Positions 18,081 through 27,706 of a DNA stretch of 64,000 bases are shown piece after piece. Position numbers and translations under genes: made by a program. Position 1 is the first letter of the stretch. Each line of letters begins with the position of its first letter. Source of the stretch: Desulfocucumis sp964643075 (lineage in GTDB: Bacteria > Bacillota > Desulfotomaculia > Desulfotomaculales > Desulfocucumaceae); NCBI GenBank assembly GCA_964643075.1, contig CAZXQO010000003.1, positions 62,001 to 126,000 on the forward strand, given 5' to 3'. The notes under the pieces were generated by a model. The model saw only the letters and a program-made list of their open reading frames with translations. It was not told the DNA's origin and searched no databases.

Positions 18081-18536
18081 CTATCTATTTTTTGTTATCC
18101 AATCAAAACCGATTGCCGGGTCATTCCAGGGGATCCTTTTTTCATCCGGTTTTTCCCTGTTATAAGACAGGGTAGTAAAATAGATGATTACTGCAGGCTC
18201 TTTGCCAAGCACCCTGTAACCATGTGCCACCATCCTTGGAATAACCAACAGGATAGGGTTGTCCTCACCTAAATAAAACACATTGGTCTCCCCTTTTGTC
18301 GGGGAATCCTCCCGCAAGTCGTACAGGACTACCTGGGCATTTCCAACCGGGAAAAACCACAGGTCGTCCTGGTGTTCGTGGTAGTGGAATGCCTTTATTA
18401 CACCGGAGTATGCCTTTGACATTGAAGCTTGCCCGAAACGGGATAGGAGTTCATCGTCCTCACGAAGTATTTCCATAAAAAAGCCCCGGTCGTCGCAGTG
18501 TTTAACAAGTTTTTTTACCTGAACCCCTTCTATCAC
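18081..18536 (-). CDS. rfbC: dTDP-4-dehydrorhamnose 3,5-epimerase family protein
   Basis: A 151-residue single cupin domain. It shows the RmlC-like pattern of an N-terminal DDRGFF segment, KAFHYHEHQDD holding the likely catalytic His, the WFFPVGNAQVVLYDLRE strand pair and PRMVAHGYRVLG. It is shorter than classical RmlC (~180) and the His motif differs from GLHxQ, so another dTDP-4-keto-sugar isomerase or epimerase is possible. It starts four bases after rfbD and is the last gene of the rfbABDC set. Confidence 0.75.
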   Translation of the reverse strand: MIEGVQVKKLVKHCDDRGFFMEILREDDELLSRFGQASMSKAYSGVIKAFHYHEHQDDLWFFPVGNAQVVLYDLREDSPTKGETNVFYLGEDNPILLVIPRMVAHGYRVLGKEPAVIIYFTTLSYNREKPDEKRIPWNDPAIGFDWITKNR

Positions 18537-18539
18537 TGG

Positions 18540-19400
18540 TTAATCGCTCCTTTTACCTTGGTTTGACAAGTATTCCTGCAAAGCTTCTTCCCACAGCCGC
18601 AAATCCGGTAACTCTTCGAGTCGAATGCAATAGTGGTCAAGCACTGAGTAGGCAGGTCGCGGGGCAGGCCGGTTTAATTCGGAAGTGGTCCCAGGCTTTA
18701 CCTTAATATGACTCAAGCCGGACATTTGGAAAATCGCTTTGGCAAATTGGAACCATGAACAAGAACCGGTATTGGTGGCATGGTATGTACCGAAAAGATC
18801 GGTTTGTACCAGGTCTACTATAAACCGCGCGAGGTCTTTCGTGTATGTAGGTGAGCCCACCTGGTCATCCACTACGTTTAACTCGGTTTTTTCTTTTGCC
18901 AATCTCAACATGGTTTTTACGAAGTTATTCCCATGCTCTCCATATAACCAGGAGGTGCGAACTATGAAGTATTTACTTGAAAACCCCGCCACATATTTCT
19001 CCCCGGCCAGCTTTGATTTGCCGTAGACACTTATTGGGTTGGTGGTGTCAAACTCTGTGTATGGGTATTGGCTAGTACCGTCGAAAACGTAGTCGGTGCT
19101 TACATAAACAAGTTTAGCCCCGACCTTTTCCGAAGCCACCGCCATATTCCGGGAACCCAGGGTGTTAACACGATAAGCATTGTCGGGCTCCAGCTCACAG
19201 CCGTCCACATTGGTGTTCGCCGCCGAATGTATTACCACATCAGGAGCATTTGCGGCCACCAATTCCTGTACATTATTTAACTGAGTAACATCCATTTCTT
19301 CGCGCCCAAAAGAGATTACCCGGCAACCTTCTATTTTGTTAAAATTATCTTCAATGTCGCGCCCCAGCTGCCCCCGTGCCCCAGTTATTAATATTTTCAA
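18540..19400 (-). CDS. rfbD: dTDP-4-dehydrorhamnose reductase
   Basis: A 286-residue short-chain-type reductase: Rossmann motif ITGARGQLGRDI at the N-terminus, VHSAANTNVDGCE, STDYVFDG, and YGKSKLAGE as the catalytic YxxxK. It reduces dTDP-4-keto-L-rhamnose with NAD(P)H. TTG 19400 gives the usual MKILITG start; a GTG at 19409 overlaps the rfbB stop and has AAAGG too close. It belongs to a tight operon (rfbA-rfbB-rfbD-rfbC) with gaps of 12 nt or less. Confidence 0.92.
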   Translation of the reverse strand: MKILITGARGQLGRDIEDNFNKIEGCRVISFGREEMDVTQLNNVQELVAANAPDVVIHSAANTNVDGCELEPDNAYRVNTLGSRNMAVASEKVGAKLVYVSTDYVFDGTSQYPYTEFDTTNPISVYGKSKLAGEKYVAGFSSKYFIVRTSWLYGEHGNNFVKTMLRLAKEKTELNVVDDQVGSPTYTKDLARFIVDLVQTDLFGTYHATNTGSCSWFQFAKAIFQMSGLSHIKVKPGTTSELNRPAPRPAYSVLDHYCIRLEELPDLRLWEEALQEYLSNQGKRSD

Positions 19401-19408
19401 ATCAACCA

Positions 19409-20416
19409 CTACCTTTGTGAGTACATTCTCTCATAATACTGCTGGTATTCCCCATTTCTGATTTTCTCCCACCACTCCAGGTTCCGGCAGTACCAGTCAA
19501 TAGTTTTTCTTAAACCCTTTGCAAAGTCAATATTGGGCTGCCAGCCAAGTTCATTTTTTATTTTCGAAGCATCGATGGCATAGCGTCGGTCATGACCGAG
19601 CCTGTCTTTTACAAAAGTGATCAAAGATTCCGGCCTGCCCAGTTCCGAAAGTATTTTACGGACTATATCAATATTTGCTCTTTCGTTATTACCACCGATA
19701 TTGTACACTTCTCCCGGCTCGCCCTTTTGTAAAACTAGAGCGAGCGCCGAGCAGTGGTCCCATACGTAGAGCCAATCCCGTACGTTTAAGCCATCCCCAT
19801 ATACTGGCAGGTGCTTGTCTTCCAGGGCATTAGATATCATTAAAGGAATCAGTTTCTCAGGAAACTGATATGGGCCGTAATTATTTGAACAACGGGTGAT
19901 ATTTACTGGCAAACCGTAGGTCCGGTGATAAACCTTTACCAAAAGGTCAGCCGCCGCTTTACTGGCAGAGTAAGGGCTGCTAGGGTCAAGGGGAGTATCC
20001 TCTTTAAAATAACCGCTTGAGCCAAGGGAACCGTATACCTCATCGGTGGACACCTGTAGGAATTTTTTAATACCATGCCCGCGTGCGGCCTCTAGCAATA
20101 CCCGCGTACCTTCAACATTCGTCCGGATAAAAACACCTGAATCCTCAATGCTGCGGTCCACATGTGATTCCGCGGCAAAGTTGACAATGGCGTCAAAACC
20201 CTGTGCAATAATCTCTTCCACGCAGTTACAATCTGCAACATCACCGCGCACAAATGTGTACCTGGAGTCATCTTGAATATCGGATAGGTTGTCCAGATTA
20301 CCGGCGTAAGTTAAAAGGTCGAGATTTAGAACCCTACAGTCTTCATGATTCTTCAACATGTAACTTATAAAATTGCTACCGATGAAACCGGCTCCGCCCG
20401 TAACCAGTACTCTCAT
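19409..20416 (-). CDS. rfbB: dTDP-glucose 4,6-dehydratase
   Basis: A 335-residue extended SDR with GGAGFIGSNF at the N-terminus, FAAESHVDRSI, STDEVYGSLG (catalytic Thr-Asp-Glu) and YSASKAAAD (YxxxK), followed by the RmlB motif RCSNNYGPYQFPEKLIP. Full family length. It converts dTDP-glucose to dTDP-4-keto-6-deoxyglucose. ATG 20416 has AGGAGGAG upstream, and the gene starts 12 nt after rfbA. Confidence 0.95.
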   Translation of the reverse strand: MRVLVTGGAGFIGSNFISYMLKNHEDCRVLNLDLLTYAGNLDNLSDIQDDSRYTFVRGDVADCNCVEEIIAQGFDAIVNFAAESHVDRSIEDSGVFIRTNVEGTRVLLEAARGHGIKKFLQVSTDEVYGSLGSSGYFKEDTPLDPSSPYSASKAAADLLVKVYHRTYGLPVNITRCSNNYGPYQFPEKLIPLMISNALEDKHLPVYGDGLNVRDWLYVWDHCSALALVLQKGEPGEVYNIGGNNERANIDIVRKILSELGRPESLITFVKDRLGHDRRYAIDASKIKNELGWQPNIDFAKGLRKTIDWYCRNLEWWEKIRNGEYQQYYERMYSQR

Positions 20417-20428
20417 ATTTTACTCCTC

Positions 20429-21505
20429 CTATAATGCAACGTCTGAGTCATCTCCAATAAACAAGCGGCAGGCGCGCCTCTTGACATCAGAACTGGTTAC
20501 CCGGGTGTTATACCCAATAAGGCTGTCCTCAACCCTCTCCACATTAGAAATGCTGCAGTTTTCCAACACTACGGAGTGTTCAATGCTAACTTTTTCCAAA
20601 ACAGTACCTTTGCCGATAGCCGTATAAGGTCCGATAAAGGAATCTTTAACTTGCACCCCTTCCCCAATCACCACCGGACCACGTATAACACTGTTAGTTA
20701 CAATTGCCCCCTGAGCAATATTTACCCGTCCAACAACTTCGCTTAAATCATCTATCTGTCCGTTTATCTTCCTGATGGCATATTCGTCTAAAACCACCCG
20801 GTTAGCTTCCAAAATATCATCCTTTTTACCTGTATCCAGCCACCAGCCTTCTAGAGTTCTTGCCTCTACCTGGCAACCCATATTTACCATTTCCTGTATT
20901 GCGTCAGTTATTTCTAGCTCTCCCCGCCAGGAAGGTATGATACGGTCTATGGCTTTATGTACAGCCGGGTCAAAAAGGTAAATCCCAACCAACGCCAAAT
21001 CACTGGGCGGATCCTTAGGCTTTTCCACTAACTTTAATACTTGCCTTTCGGAACCCAATACAGCTACTCCAAACTGCCTTGGATCTTTAACTTTCTTTAA
21101 TTGAATAATTGACTCACTATTACCGTTAGCAAAATCATGCACTAATTCCTTGACGCCACCCTGGATTAGGTTGTCACCTAGAAACATAAGAAAAGAAGAA
21201 TCCCCTAAAAAATCCCGTGCTGTCTTTACAGCATGAGCTAGACCGGCAGGTTTGTCTTGAATAATATAGGTAATCGAAGCATTCCACTTTGTGCCGTCAC
21301 CCACAGATTCTTTTATATTTTTGCCAGTTTCAGGTGATATAATGATGCCTATATCTTTAATCCCTGCATTTGTAATCTGCTCCAGTACAAAGCATATAAT
21401 GGGTTTATTTGCCACGGGAATTAATTGTTTAGCTGTGGTATAGGTCAAAGGGCGCAAGCGAGTTCCCCGGCCACCTGCCAAAATTAGAGCTTTCGATGTA
21501 ATCAC
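20429..21505 (-). CDS. rfbA: Glucose-1-phosphate thymidylyltransferase, long form
   Basis: A 358-residue enzyme: nucleotidyltransferase domain with LILAGGRGTRLRPLTYT and the lysine motif LVEKPKDPPSD, then a left-handed beta-helix C-terminal domain (~residues 250-345; hexapeptide pattern IAQGAIVTNSVIRGPVVIGE). This is the RmlA-long group typical of archaea, actinobacteria and some Firmicutes, rather than the ~290-residue proteobacterial form. It makes dTDP-glucose, the first step of the operon. GTG 21505 is taken as start; GAGG overlaps it, so the initiation site is not certain. Confidence 0.9.
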   Translation of the reverse strand: MITSKALILAGGRGTRLRPLTYTTAKQLIPVANKPIICFVLEQITNAGIKDIGIIISPETGKNIKESVGDGTKWNASITYIIQDKPAGLAHAVKTARDFLGDSSFLMFLGDNLIQGGVKELVHDFANGNSESIIQLKKVKDPRQFGVAVLGSERQVLKLVEKPKDPPSDLALVGIYLFDPAVHKAIDRIIPSWRGELEITDAIQEMVNMGCQVEARTLEGWWLDTGKKDDILEANRVVLDEYAIRKINGQIDDLSEVVGRVNIAQGAIVTNSVIRGPVVIGEGVQVKDSFIGPYTAIGKGTVLEKVSIEHSVVLENCSISNVERVEDSLIGYNTRVTSSDVKRRACRLFIGDDSDVAL

Positions 21506-21576
21506 CTCATTTTAAAAATTCACACCTTAAACCTTATCCAACAAATAGAAACATAAAACTGGCCAGTAACTAAGTT

Positions 21577-22461
21577 TTATTTACCATATATTTCTATCCA
21601 CAAAAGCGGATTGTTTAAAATTGTTCTTAGCTTTGCAATCTCTTTTATATAAATGTTATAAAGAAACTCTCTTGCCGTTTCTTCCATTTTAGGCTTACTT
21701 GCTTTACGGTAAATCATCCTATTTATTACATTTTTGCTCCATTGGGGCAATTTGCTTTTAAGGAACACAAATCGGTAAGGAAAGTCTCCCATAAATCTCC
21801 ACCTAGGTAAAGAAAATGTATTGTGCTTTGTCTTAAAATCTATTTCCTCCAACGGTAGCAGATTAATATTTAAAAATGAGAATACCTTTTTTAACACATT
21901 TTTTGAATCCGTTTTAAGCTCGTCAAATTGCAGTATCAGGATTTGATTGGAATCGAAGGTATTAAAGTAACGTTCTATTTGTTCAGAATACAAGCCCAAC
22001 TCTACATATAAATGCGATACCCCCCAACCCTTATTTTTCCACGCATAATCCTCCGCAAGAGCATCAAAAAAGCAGCTATTTCTTTGAATATCTCTCCTGA
22101 CATCCATTAAATAATGAGAGTATGCACGGTCAATAGGCTCACGCAGTAAAATTATAATCTTGGCCTTTGGATTAGCCTTTTTTATTTTATAAGGCGCATT
22201 TGTATCCCATAAATAAGATGGACTGGCTTCCCCAACTATGGAATAATTACCTGCGTTTTCAAAGAGTGCATAATATTGGCTTTCCTTCGTTATAACTCGC
22301 GAGTCGTAGGAAAGTTTCTCCTGACGCACCTGTGAAAAAAAATGAGGCTCCTTAATAGGTGACATATAAACATCCGGATGCTGGCTTAAATATTTATATA
22401 AAGAAGTAGTTCCCGCTTTTTGTGCCCCAACTATAAATAGATTAGGTACTATTGGCACCAC
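21577..22461 (-). CDS. PAPS-dependent sulfotransferase, copy 2
   Basis: A 294-residue paralogue of the gene at 17069-17959. It has the same FIVGAQKAGTTSLYKYL PAPS loop and REPIDRAYSHYL 3'-phosphate motif; differences are concentrated near the middle and the C-terminal third. GTG 22461 is favoured because AAAGGAG lies nine bases upstream; the ATG at 22470 touches that site directly. The leader (CCTTTAGAAACAAAAAA...ACGTTAAAC) is also shared with copy 1, so the duplication included ~30 bp of 5' flank. Similar active sites but diverged acceptor regions suggest two positions on the same glycan. Confidence 0.88.
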   Translation of the reverse strand: MVPIVPNLFIVGAQKAGTTSLYKYLSQHPDVYMSPIKEPHFFSQVRQEKLSYDSRVITKESQYYALFENAGNYSIVGEASPSYLWDTNAPYKIKKANPKAKIIILLREPIDRAYSHYLMDVRRDIQRNSCFFDALAEDYAWKNKGWGVSHLYVELGLYSEQIERYFNTFDSNQILILQFDELKTDSKNVLKKVFSFLNINLLPLEEIDFKTKHNTFSLPRWRFMGDFPYRFVFLKSKLPQWSKNVINRMIYRKASKPKMEETAREFLYNIYIKEIAKLRTILNNPLLWIEIYGK

Positions 22462-22635
22462 CTTACTCATCTCCTTTAGAAACAAAAAAAAACGTTAAAC
22501 AACTATAATAGTTTAGTTAATACATACTTAATTGCTGCCAATAAAACCCGTCCCGCACGTTACCACAACTGCATAAAATAATATCACCTCCTACCAAAAC
22601 AAACTTGACACAAACAGAATAGAGGAAAACAACAT

Positions 22636-23577
22636 TCACATAAATAAATAGAAGAGAATATTTCTTACAATTCCACAACGAATAAAACCATGGCGCAACG
22701 CAATCAATCTTTTTAACAGAAAACTCTTTTTATCAATGGTAATAAAGTTTAATACATATTTATATACACTTGGCTGTAACTCATTAATATAAATATCATT
22801 AAAAGCATTAGCTTGTATTTGACACTTTAAAATATTTTTCCTATTCTCCTTTTTAATATCATCTATACCATCTAATATTCGATGCGCAAAATAAGCAATG
22901 CCCCATTCCCACGCACCTACCACATTATTCAAGTGTTGACGATAAAGAATTAAAGGCTCTTTAATATATGCCACTTTACCAAAAGCGCTAGCAACCAACC
23001 CTAACCACCAATCATGCATAATTGCTTCTTCAGGAATAGGCAATGCTTTTCTTAAAAGATTATAATTTATCATTACCGTACACCCAGTAATTACATTGCC
23101 GACAAGCAGTCGGTTAAACTTTAAAGCATTCAAAGGGTTCAAACCCAATTTCCTCCAAAAAGACCTTGAGATAATACTATCTTCATCATCTATTAGCATT
23201 AGATCAGTAAATACCAATAATGGTTTAGTATTATTCATTTGCAACATTATTTCTAAAGTCTTTTCAATTTTTTCAGGAAGCCAAATATCATCTTGATCCG
23301 CGAGCATTACATATTCCGCAGTACAATTATTTAATATAGTATTAAAATTCTTACGCACCCCAATATTGCCTAGTTTATCCTCAATTAACAATAATTTATT
23401 TGTATATGCTGCAGAAAAATCTCTCAATATTTGGAGAGTATTATCGGTAGAACCATCATCACGAACTAATATTCGCCAATTAGAATATGACTGATTACAT
23501 ATTGAACGTAAAAAGAATTCTAAATATAATCCACCATTATATGTAGCCAGAGCAATTTCGACTAACGGTTTTACCAT
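22636..23577 (-). CDS. Glycosyltransferase family 2 (rhamnosyltransferase-like)
   Basis: A 313-residue GT-A enzyme starting VEIALATYNGGLYL, with RDDGSTDNT at the nucleotide site and ADQDDIWLPEK containing the DxD-type metal motif. The DQDD form is common in family-2 rhamnosyl- and galactosyltransferases, which fits the dTDP-rhamnose genes next door. Transfers a sugar to a lipid-linked glycan on the cytosolic face. This gene and the next are markedly AT-rich compared with the rfb operon, suggesting separate acquisition. Confidence 0.85.
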   Translation of the reverse strand: MVKPLVEIALATYNGGLYLEFFLRSICNQSYSNWRILVRDDGSTDNTLQILRDFSAAYTNKLLLIEDKLGNIGVRKNFNTILNNCTAEYVMLADQDDIWLPEKIEKTLEIMLQMNNTKPLLVFTDLMLIDDEDSIISRSFWRKLGLNPLNALKFNRLLVGNVITGCTVMINYNLLRKALPIPEEAIMHDWWLGLVASAFGKVAYIKEPLILYRQHLNNVVGAWEWGIAYFAHRILDGIDDIKKENRKNILKCQIQANAFNDIYINELQPSVYKYVLNFITIDKKSFLLKRLIALRHGFIRCGIVRNILFYLFM

Positions 23578-23730
23578 AAAAGTTTACCTCATCGTAATAC
23601 AAACATTTTTTAGTTTACACATTATTTTTTCAATACTCCTACCTGCAAACTGCGCAATATTTGCTAAATACAAATTAATGACAATAATTTGCAAGCAGTT
23701 TTGAATTTTTGTATCCATACATCCCAGTTA

Positions 23731-24786
23731 TTATTTTTTTATGTTAAAATACATATTATTTAACTTCCAATAAAAACCAGTAACATATTCACATAAATTT
23801 AACCCGCAATAAGTGCCAATAATACCAAGATACGCTGCTAACGTGTATGAAAGAGATAACAATGAAAAATTAATGTTATGATTTAGAACATTGCGAAAAA
23901 CTTTTCTGGCTGCTTGGTAATCACCCATCTCTACCAATTCTTTACCATGAATAACCAGGGAACTTCCTTTATTGATAACATTACCTCTTAACTTTGATAT
24001 TTCTCTCAATTTACTTTCTAAAAGTCCGTACTTTTTGAGTTCGATTAGATTATCATTAATATACTTTGTAAAATATACACAAAGGTTTTTATCTATTTCC
24101 CAACCATTATTATGTGATACAGCAAGATTATGTCTGCGAAAATATCCTAATGTGTCTGGAATGTATTTAAATTCTCCCTCAAGTGCAAGTGGCAAAAAAG
24201 TACTAAAATCAACTAAAGGCATTTTTAAATTTTGTTTAAAGCCACCAATTTTTTTTAGCGTTTGTGCACGTATAATAACAGTTACAGGCCAAGGTATAAT
24301 TCCATTAGCGAATCCATATATTGCATTTCCAACAGGAAAGTTATTTAAAACGCCTTTCAATCCAGGAACAATTTTTTGTTTGATTTTAGGACATTTCTTT
24401 CCTTCATATAATATGTTATAGTTTCCATGCGACAAGACAACATTCTTATTATTAAATGCAGGTAATTGCTTTTCTAGTTTATCCTTAGGCCATAAATCAT
24501 CTCCTTCTAGAATTGCAATAAATTTTCCTTTTGCTTGTCTTAATGCAAAGTTATATGTCTCACCAAGTTTAAATGGCCCTTGATTTAATTGTCTAAAATA
24601 TTTAATCCTAGGATCATTATATTTTTTTATAATATTTCCAGTATTATCGAGAGATCCATCATCAACTATTATCATTTCCCATAATTTATAAGATTGCCTT
24701 AAAACACTTTCAATACATTGGCCAATATATTTTTCATGATTGTAAGTTGGCGTTATAATAGATACTAGCGCCTCATCTAGATACAT
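23731..24786 (-). CDS. Glycosyltransferase family 2
   Basis: A 351-residue GT-A enzyme: VSIITPTYNHEKYIGQCI at the N-terminus, VDDGSLDNT, and LEGDDLWPKDK as the metal-binding motif. The C-terminal ~100 residues are helical, ending in a possible amphipathic membrane-associated segment. The acceptor and donor cannot be predicted. It is separated from the previous GT2 by ~150 nt of AT-rich sequence. Confidence 0.85.
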   Translation of the reverse strand: MYLDEALVSIITPTYNHEKYIGQCIESVLRQSYKLWEMIIVDDGSLDNTGNIIKKYNDPRIKYFRQLNQGPFKLGETYNFALRQAKGKFIAILEGDDLWPKDKLEKQLPAFNNKNVVLSHGNYNILYEGKKCPKIKQKIVPGLKGVLNNFPVGNAIYGFANGIIPWPVTVIIRAQTLKKIGGFKQNLKMPLVDFSTFLPLALEGEFKYIPDTLGYFRRHNLAVSHNNGWEIDKNLCVYFTKYINDNLIELKKYGLLESKLREISKLRGNVINKGSSLVIHGKELVEMGDYQAARKVFRNVLNHNINFSLLSLSYTLAAYLGIIGTYCGLNLCEYVTGFYWKLNNMYFNIKK

Positions 24787-24819
24787 TTTGATCCACTCAC
24801 TTTAACCTTAAATGATACA

Positions 24820-25488
24820 TTATTTTTTCCCTAAAATATAATGATGGTGTGCTAACAAAATTCTCAAAGGGCCAGGCAATTTCTCGAAATAGCTCTCTTT
24901 TATTTCCACCTCAGTATTTATCATATTTTTGGGTGCAAGCCCCCTGAAAAACTCTCCCCCTTCATAAAAATCAAGTACAAACCAGGGAACATCAAAGGCA
25001 CCTATTTCTAAAACCCTAATGTTTTGTTTTTTAAAATCTTTCTTACAAGCTATATAATTCATTTTGGTTATTTTGCCGTGGTCCCATTGCCGCATTTTGT
25101 AGACATGATACCAGTAATGAAGCATCATAACGTTATACATATTTTGAGTAATTATTAATAAATATTTTTTTGATAAGCTTTTCATTTTTGACACTATGTA
25201 TTCAGAAGATGAGCAGTTTTCATATTCGCAAAAGTTCCATACCAAATCATATTCATTTTGATTAGTTTCATTAAATTGCCGGTACCTGGTAATTTCACAT
25301 CCGTTTTTTTTAAAAAATTGATTATTATCTTTACCCATTAATTCATTGTATGGAAATTCGCAAACGCTTTTAATTTTATATTTTGAAACCAATTCCTTAA
25401 CAATCTTACTAAACACATACTTTTCATAGAGCATGCCGAACTGAACAATTTGATCCTCCGGTGTTTTTGGAACTATCTCGCTTATCAT
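24820..25488 (-). CDS. Uncharacterised protein, possibly a degenerate class I methyltransferase
   Basis: A 222-residue protein without a clear family. A Rossmann-like beginning (IKSVCEFPYNE), a YDLVWNFCEYE strand and a later LLIITQNMYN strand mimic the motif I/IV/V spacing of SAM-dependent methyltransferases, but the GxGxG motif is absent. A GAGGAG ribosome site precedes ATG 25488. Its location between a GT2 and an epimerase suggests a role in glycan modification. Alternative: a catalytically inactive relative acting as a partner. Confidence 0.5.
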   Translation of the reverse strand: MISEIVPKTPEDQIVQFGMLYEKYVFSKIVKELVSKYKIKSVCEFPYNELMGKDNNQFFKKNGCEITRYRQFNETNQNEYDLVWNFCEYENCSSSEYIVSKMKSLSKKYLLIITQNMYNVMMLHYWYHVYKMRQWDHGKITKMNYIACKKDFKKQNIRVLEIGAFDVPWFVLDFYEGGEFFRGLAPKNMINTEVEIKESYFEKLPGPLRILLAHHHYILGKK

Positions 25489-25504
25489 ATTTTAATGCTC
25501 CTCG

Positions 25505-26497
25505 TTAATTTATTAATCCATGACTTATGAGCCAATGCATGGTGTTTTGCACCTGTTCCCGTGTATCATATGGCATATAACCCAAGTCCTTTTGAGCATT
25601 TTTGTTATTGTAATACCACTGTAAAGCTAGAATCTTTGCACTTGCTGTAAGAGATGGTTTCTTCATAATCGGACCCAGAACGGTATCATAAATTTTAGTC
25701 CCCAGTAAAAATAGCTCTTTGGAAGGAATATTAACTATTTTTACTTTTTTACCAAGACTAGCAGCAATTATTTCTATTAAATCCCTAAAAAACAGGGGAC
25801 TTGCGTCAACAATGGTATAAACCTTTTCTCTATTTTCCGATGATTTCTCTAGCGCTGAAATTATCGCATTAATAAGACCATCAATATATGTAAGATGAAT
25901 TTTATTCCGACCACCGTTAACTAACGGGAAAAAACCTTTCGAGGCCATACCGGCAACCCTCAAAAAAAAGCCATTGTCTTTTGGTCCATAAGTAATTGAA
26001 GGCCTAATCACTACGGTATTCAGGCTACCTGATATTGAAGATTCTATTACCAGCTTTTCAGCCAGCATTTTTGATTTGTGATAGAAACCGTCCGGGTTAT
26101 AGGGTGTTTCTTCATTAGCAGGCAGTTGGCCGGGCATTGTTCCCAAAACCCCTACGCTGCTTAAATATATGAAACGTTTTACACCTGCTTTTTGAGACGC
26201 CTCAAGCAGTGAGCAGGTGGCATCGACATTGGTTTTATAATATACATCCCAGGGCAACCTCATTTCTCCCCGGATAGCTGCACAGTGAATAACATAATCG
26301 TGGCCATTTATCAGCTCATAGGCTAAGTTACGATCACATATAGTCTCCAGGTCTCCTTCTACCAGGTTAATATTTGCAGTGCTCGCAAGGGCATTTTTTT
26401 TTCTAACCAGACAGGTAAATGGAAATCCGCCTTCACCCAAACGGTTTAATAAGTGATTACCGATAAAACCTGTGCCTCCGGTTAAAAAAACATTCAT
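25505..26497 (-). CDS. NAD-dependent epimerase/dehydratase (extended SDR)
   Basis: A 330-residue extended SDR: FLTGGTGFIGNHLL, VIHCAAIRGE, YLSSVGVLG, and YHKSKMLAE (catalytic Tyr/Lys). The later part resembles 3-beta-hydroxysteroid dehydrogenase/isomerase-type SDRs (VRPSITYGPKDNGFF), so a sugar-nucleotide or isoprenoid-linked substrate is possible. ATG 26497 was chosen, with GGAG eight bases upstream, over GTG 26506. It overlaps no neighbour and follows the radical SAM gene by ~20 nt. Confidence 0.82.
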   Translation of the reverse strand: MNVFLTGGTGFIGNHLLNRLGEGGFPFTCLVRKKNALASTANINLVEGDLETICDRNLAYELINGHDYVIHCAAIRGEMRLPWDVYYKTNVDATCSLLEASQKAGVKRFIYLSSVGVLGTMPGQLPANEETPYNPDGFYHKSKMLAEKLVIESSISGSLNTVVIRPSITYGPKDNGFFLRVAGMASKGFFPLVNGGRNKIHLTYIDGLINAIISALEKSSENREKVYTIVDASPLFFRDLIEIIAASLGKKVKIVNIPSKELFLLGTKIYDTVLGPIMKKPSLTASAKILALQWYYNNKNAQKDLGYMPYDTREQVQNTMHWLISHGLIN

Positions 26498-26518
26498 AAA
26501 GATCACTCCACAAGATGC

Positions 26519-27670
26519 TTATTTATTACCTGCCAGCCTGGCACCGAAGTAATTCCGGGCGACACCCAACATAGCCGAAGGGGTCAGCACCATATTTGTG
26601 TAATGTACATTGGCCATCGGGCAGTAACAATCTCCTTTAAATACCTGCTGCCTGATTTGAACAGCTTTATCAGATCGCCAGAATTTATTAAAATCAAACC
26701 CAAAATCCCTGAGATTGCCCATATCTGCTTTATACGCAAGGATACAGCACGGCCATACATCACCCCAGGGAGAAATATGAGCTGAAACCCGCCCTGCATA
26801 ACAGGGTATAATTCGTCTCTTTTCTTTTATTTCAGTAATTACATAGTCATAGTATTTCAGCCTGAAGGCCTGTATTATCCCGGTTATCCCCTTATTGTGC
26901 AGAAGATTTTCCCTTATCTCCTGCTGCAAAGGCCTTATTGTTTTTTCATAGGCATCAATGGGCGGAGTTATGTTATCATTTACGTTAAGTAGTTCTTCCC
27001 TGTTCTCCGCTATTTCACAGATATACGAATCCGGACCTAAATTGTTTTTTATATAATCAAATAGCTCCATCAGATTTGCCACGTTGAACCTTGAAACTAC
27101 ACTGTGTACACCTAACTCAAAGGAGTGTGGATATTTTTTCTTCAGCTCTTTTAAAGCATTAAAAGTTTCCAGGAATTTAGGGAAGTTGCCCGGTATGCCT
27201 CTGATCTCGTCATGATTTTTTCCGATTCCATCAAGGGACACATTAACTATCAGGGTGGTGTGCGGTGAAAGAATATTTAAAATACCTTCTGTGGCCTGAA
27301 CAATTTTCTTCCCCAAAAGACCGTTAGTTGGAATAATCATTACCTTTGGGTCCGAATGCTTTACGATTAAGCGGGCAATCTCAACAATGTCCCTTCTCAG
27401 AAAAGGCTCACCGCCGCTTAACGTATACCATATAACCGAGTGTCCTATGCTGCTAAATATTTTTTCGTATTCATCCAGGGACAGCTCTGCACTGGGTCTG
27501 TCATTTCTGGGATCCTTCCAGATATTGCACGTTTTGCACTTGCTATTGCATTTTTGCGTAATGCTTACTGTAAGGCTTAATGGTTTTGTGCGAGGAAAAC
27601 CAAGCATACTCTGTGTTTTATAACCAATAAACCGGTATCCTACTTCAGAAACAAAACTGATTTTAATCAT
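26519..27670 (-). CDS. Radical SAM protein with C-terminal Cys cluster
   Basis: A 383-residue radical SAM enzyme. CNSKCKTCNIW is the CxxxCxxC [4Fe-4S] motif (~residue 37-45) and SGGEPFLRRDI the SAM-binding GGE motif. C-terminal cysteines in PCYAGR, WPCCILAY and GDCYCPMA form a SPASM-like auxiliary-cluster region. The family includes enzymes modifying lipids, sugars and peptides. ATG 27670 has AAAGGG eight bases upstream; ATG 27676 is the close alternative. Substrate unknown; in this cluster a glycan- or lipid-carrier modification is most likely. Confidence 0.8.
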   Translation of the reverse strand: MIKISFVSEVGYRFIGYKTQSMLGFPRTKPLSLTVSITQKCNSKCKTCNIWKDPRNDRPSAELSLDEYEKIFSSIGHSVIWYTLSGGEPFLRRDIVEIARLIVKHSDPKVMIIPTNGLLGKKIVQATEGILNILSPHTTLIVNVSLDGIGKNHDEIRGIPGNFPKFLETFNALKELKKKYPHSFELGVHSVVSRFNVANLMELFDYIKNNLGPDSYICEIAENREELLNVNDNITPPIDAYEKTIRPLQQEIRENLLHNKGITGIIQAFRLKYYDYVITEIKEKRRIIPCYAGRVSAHISPWGDVWPCCILAYKADMGNLRDFGFDFNKFWRSDKAVQIRQQVFKGDCYCPMANVHYTNMVLTPSAMLGVARNYFGARLAGNK

Positions 27671-27706
27671 TACCATTACCCTTTCAAAAATAAACAAATT
27701 ATATTT

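Noticed and set aside
24820..25488. Calling this gene a methyltransferase outright
   Set aside because: Strand order is suggestive, but the glycine-rich SAM motif is missing; kept as uncharacterised.
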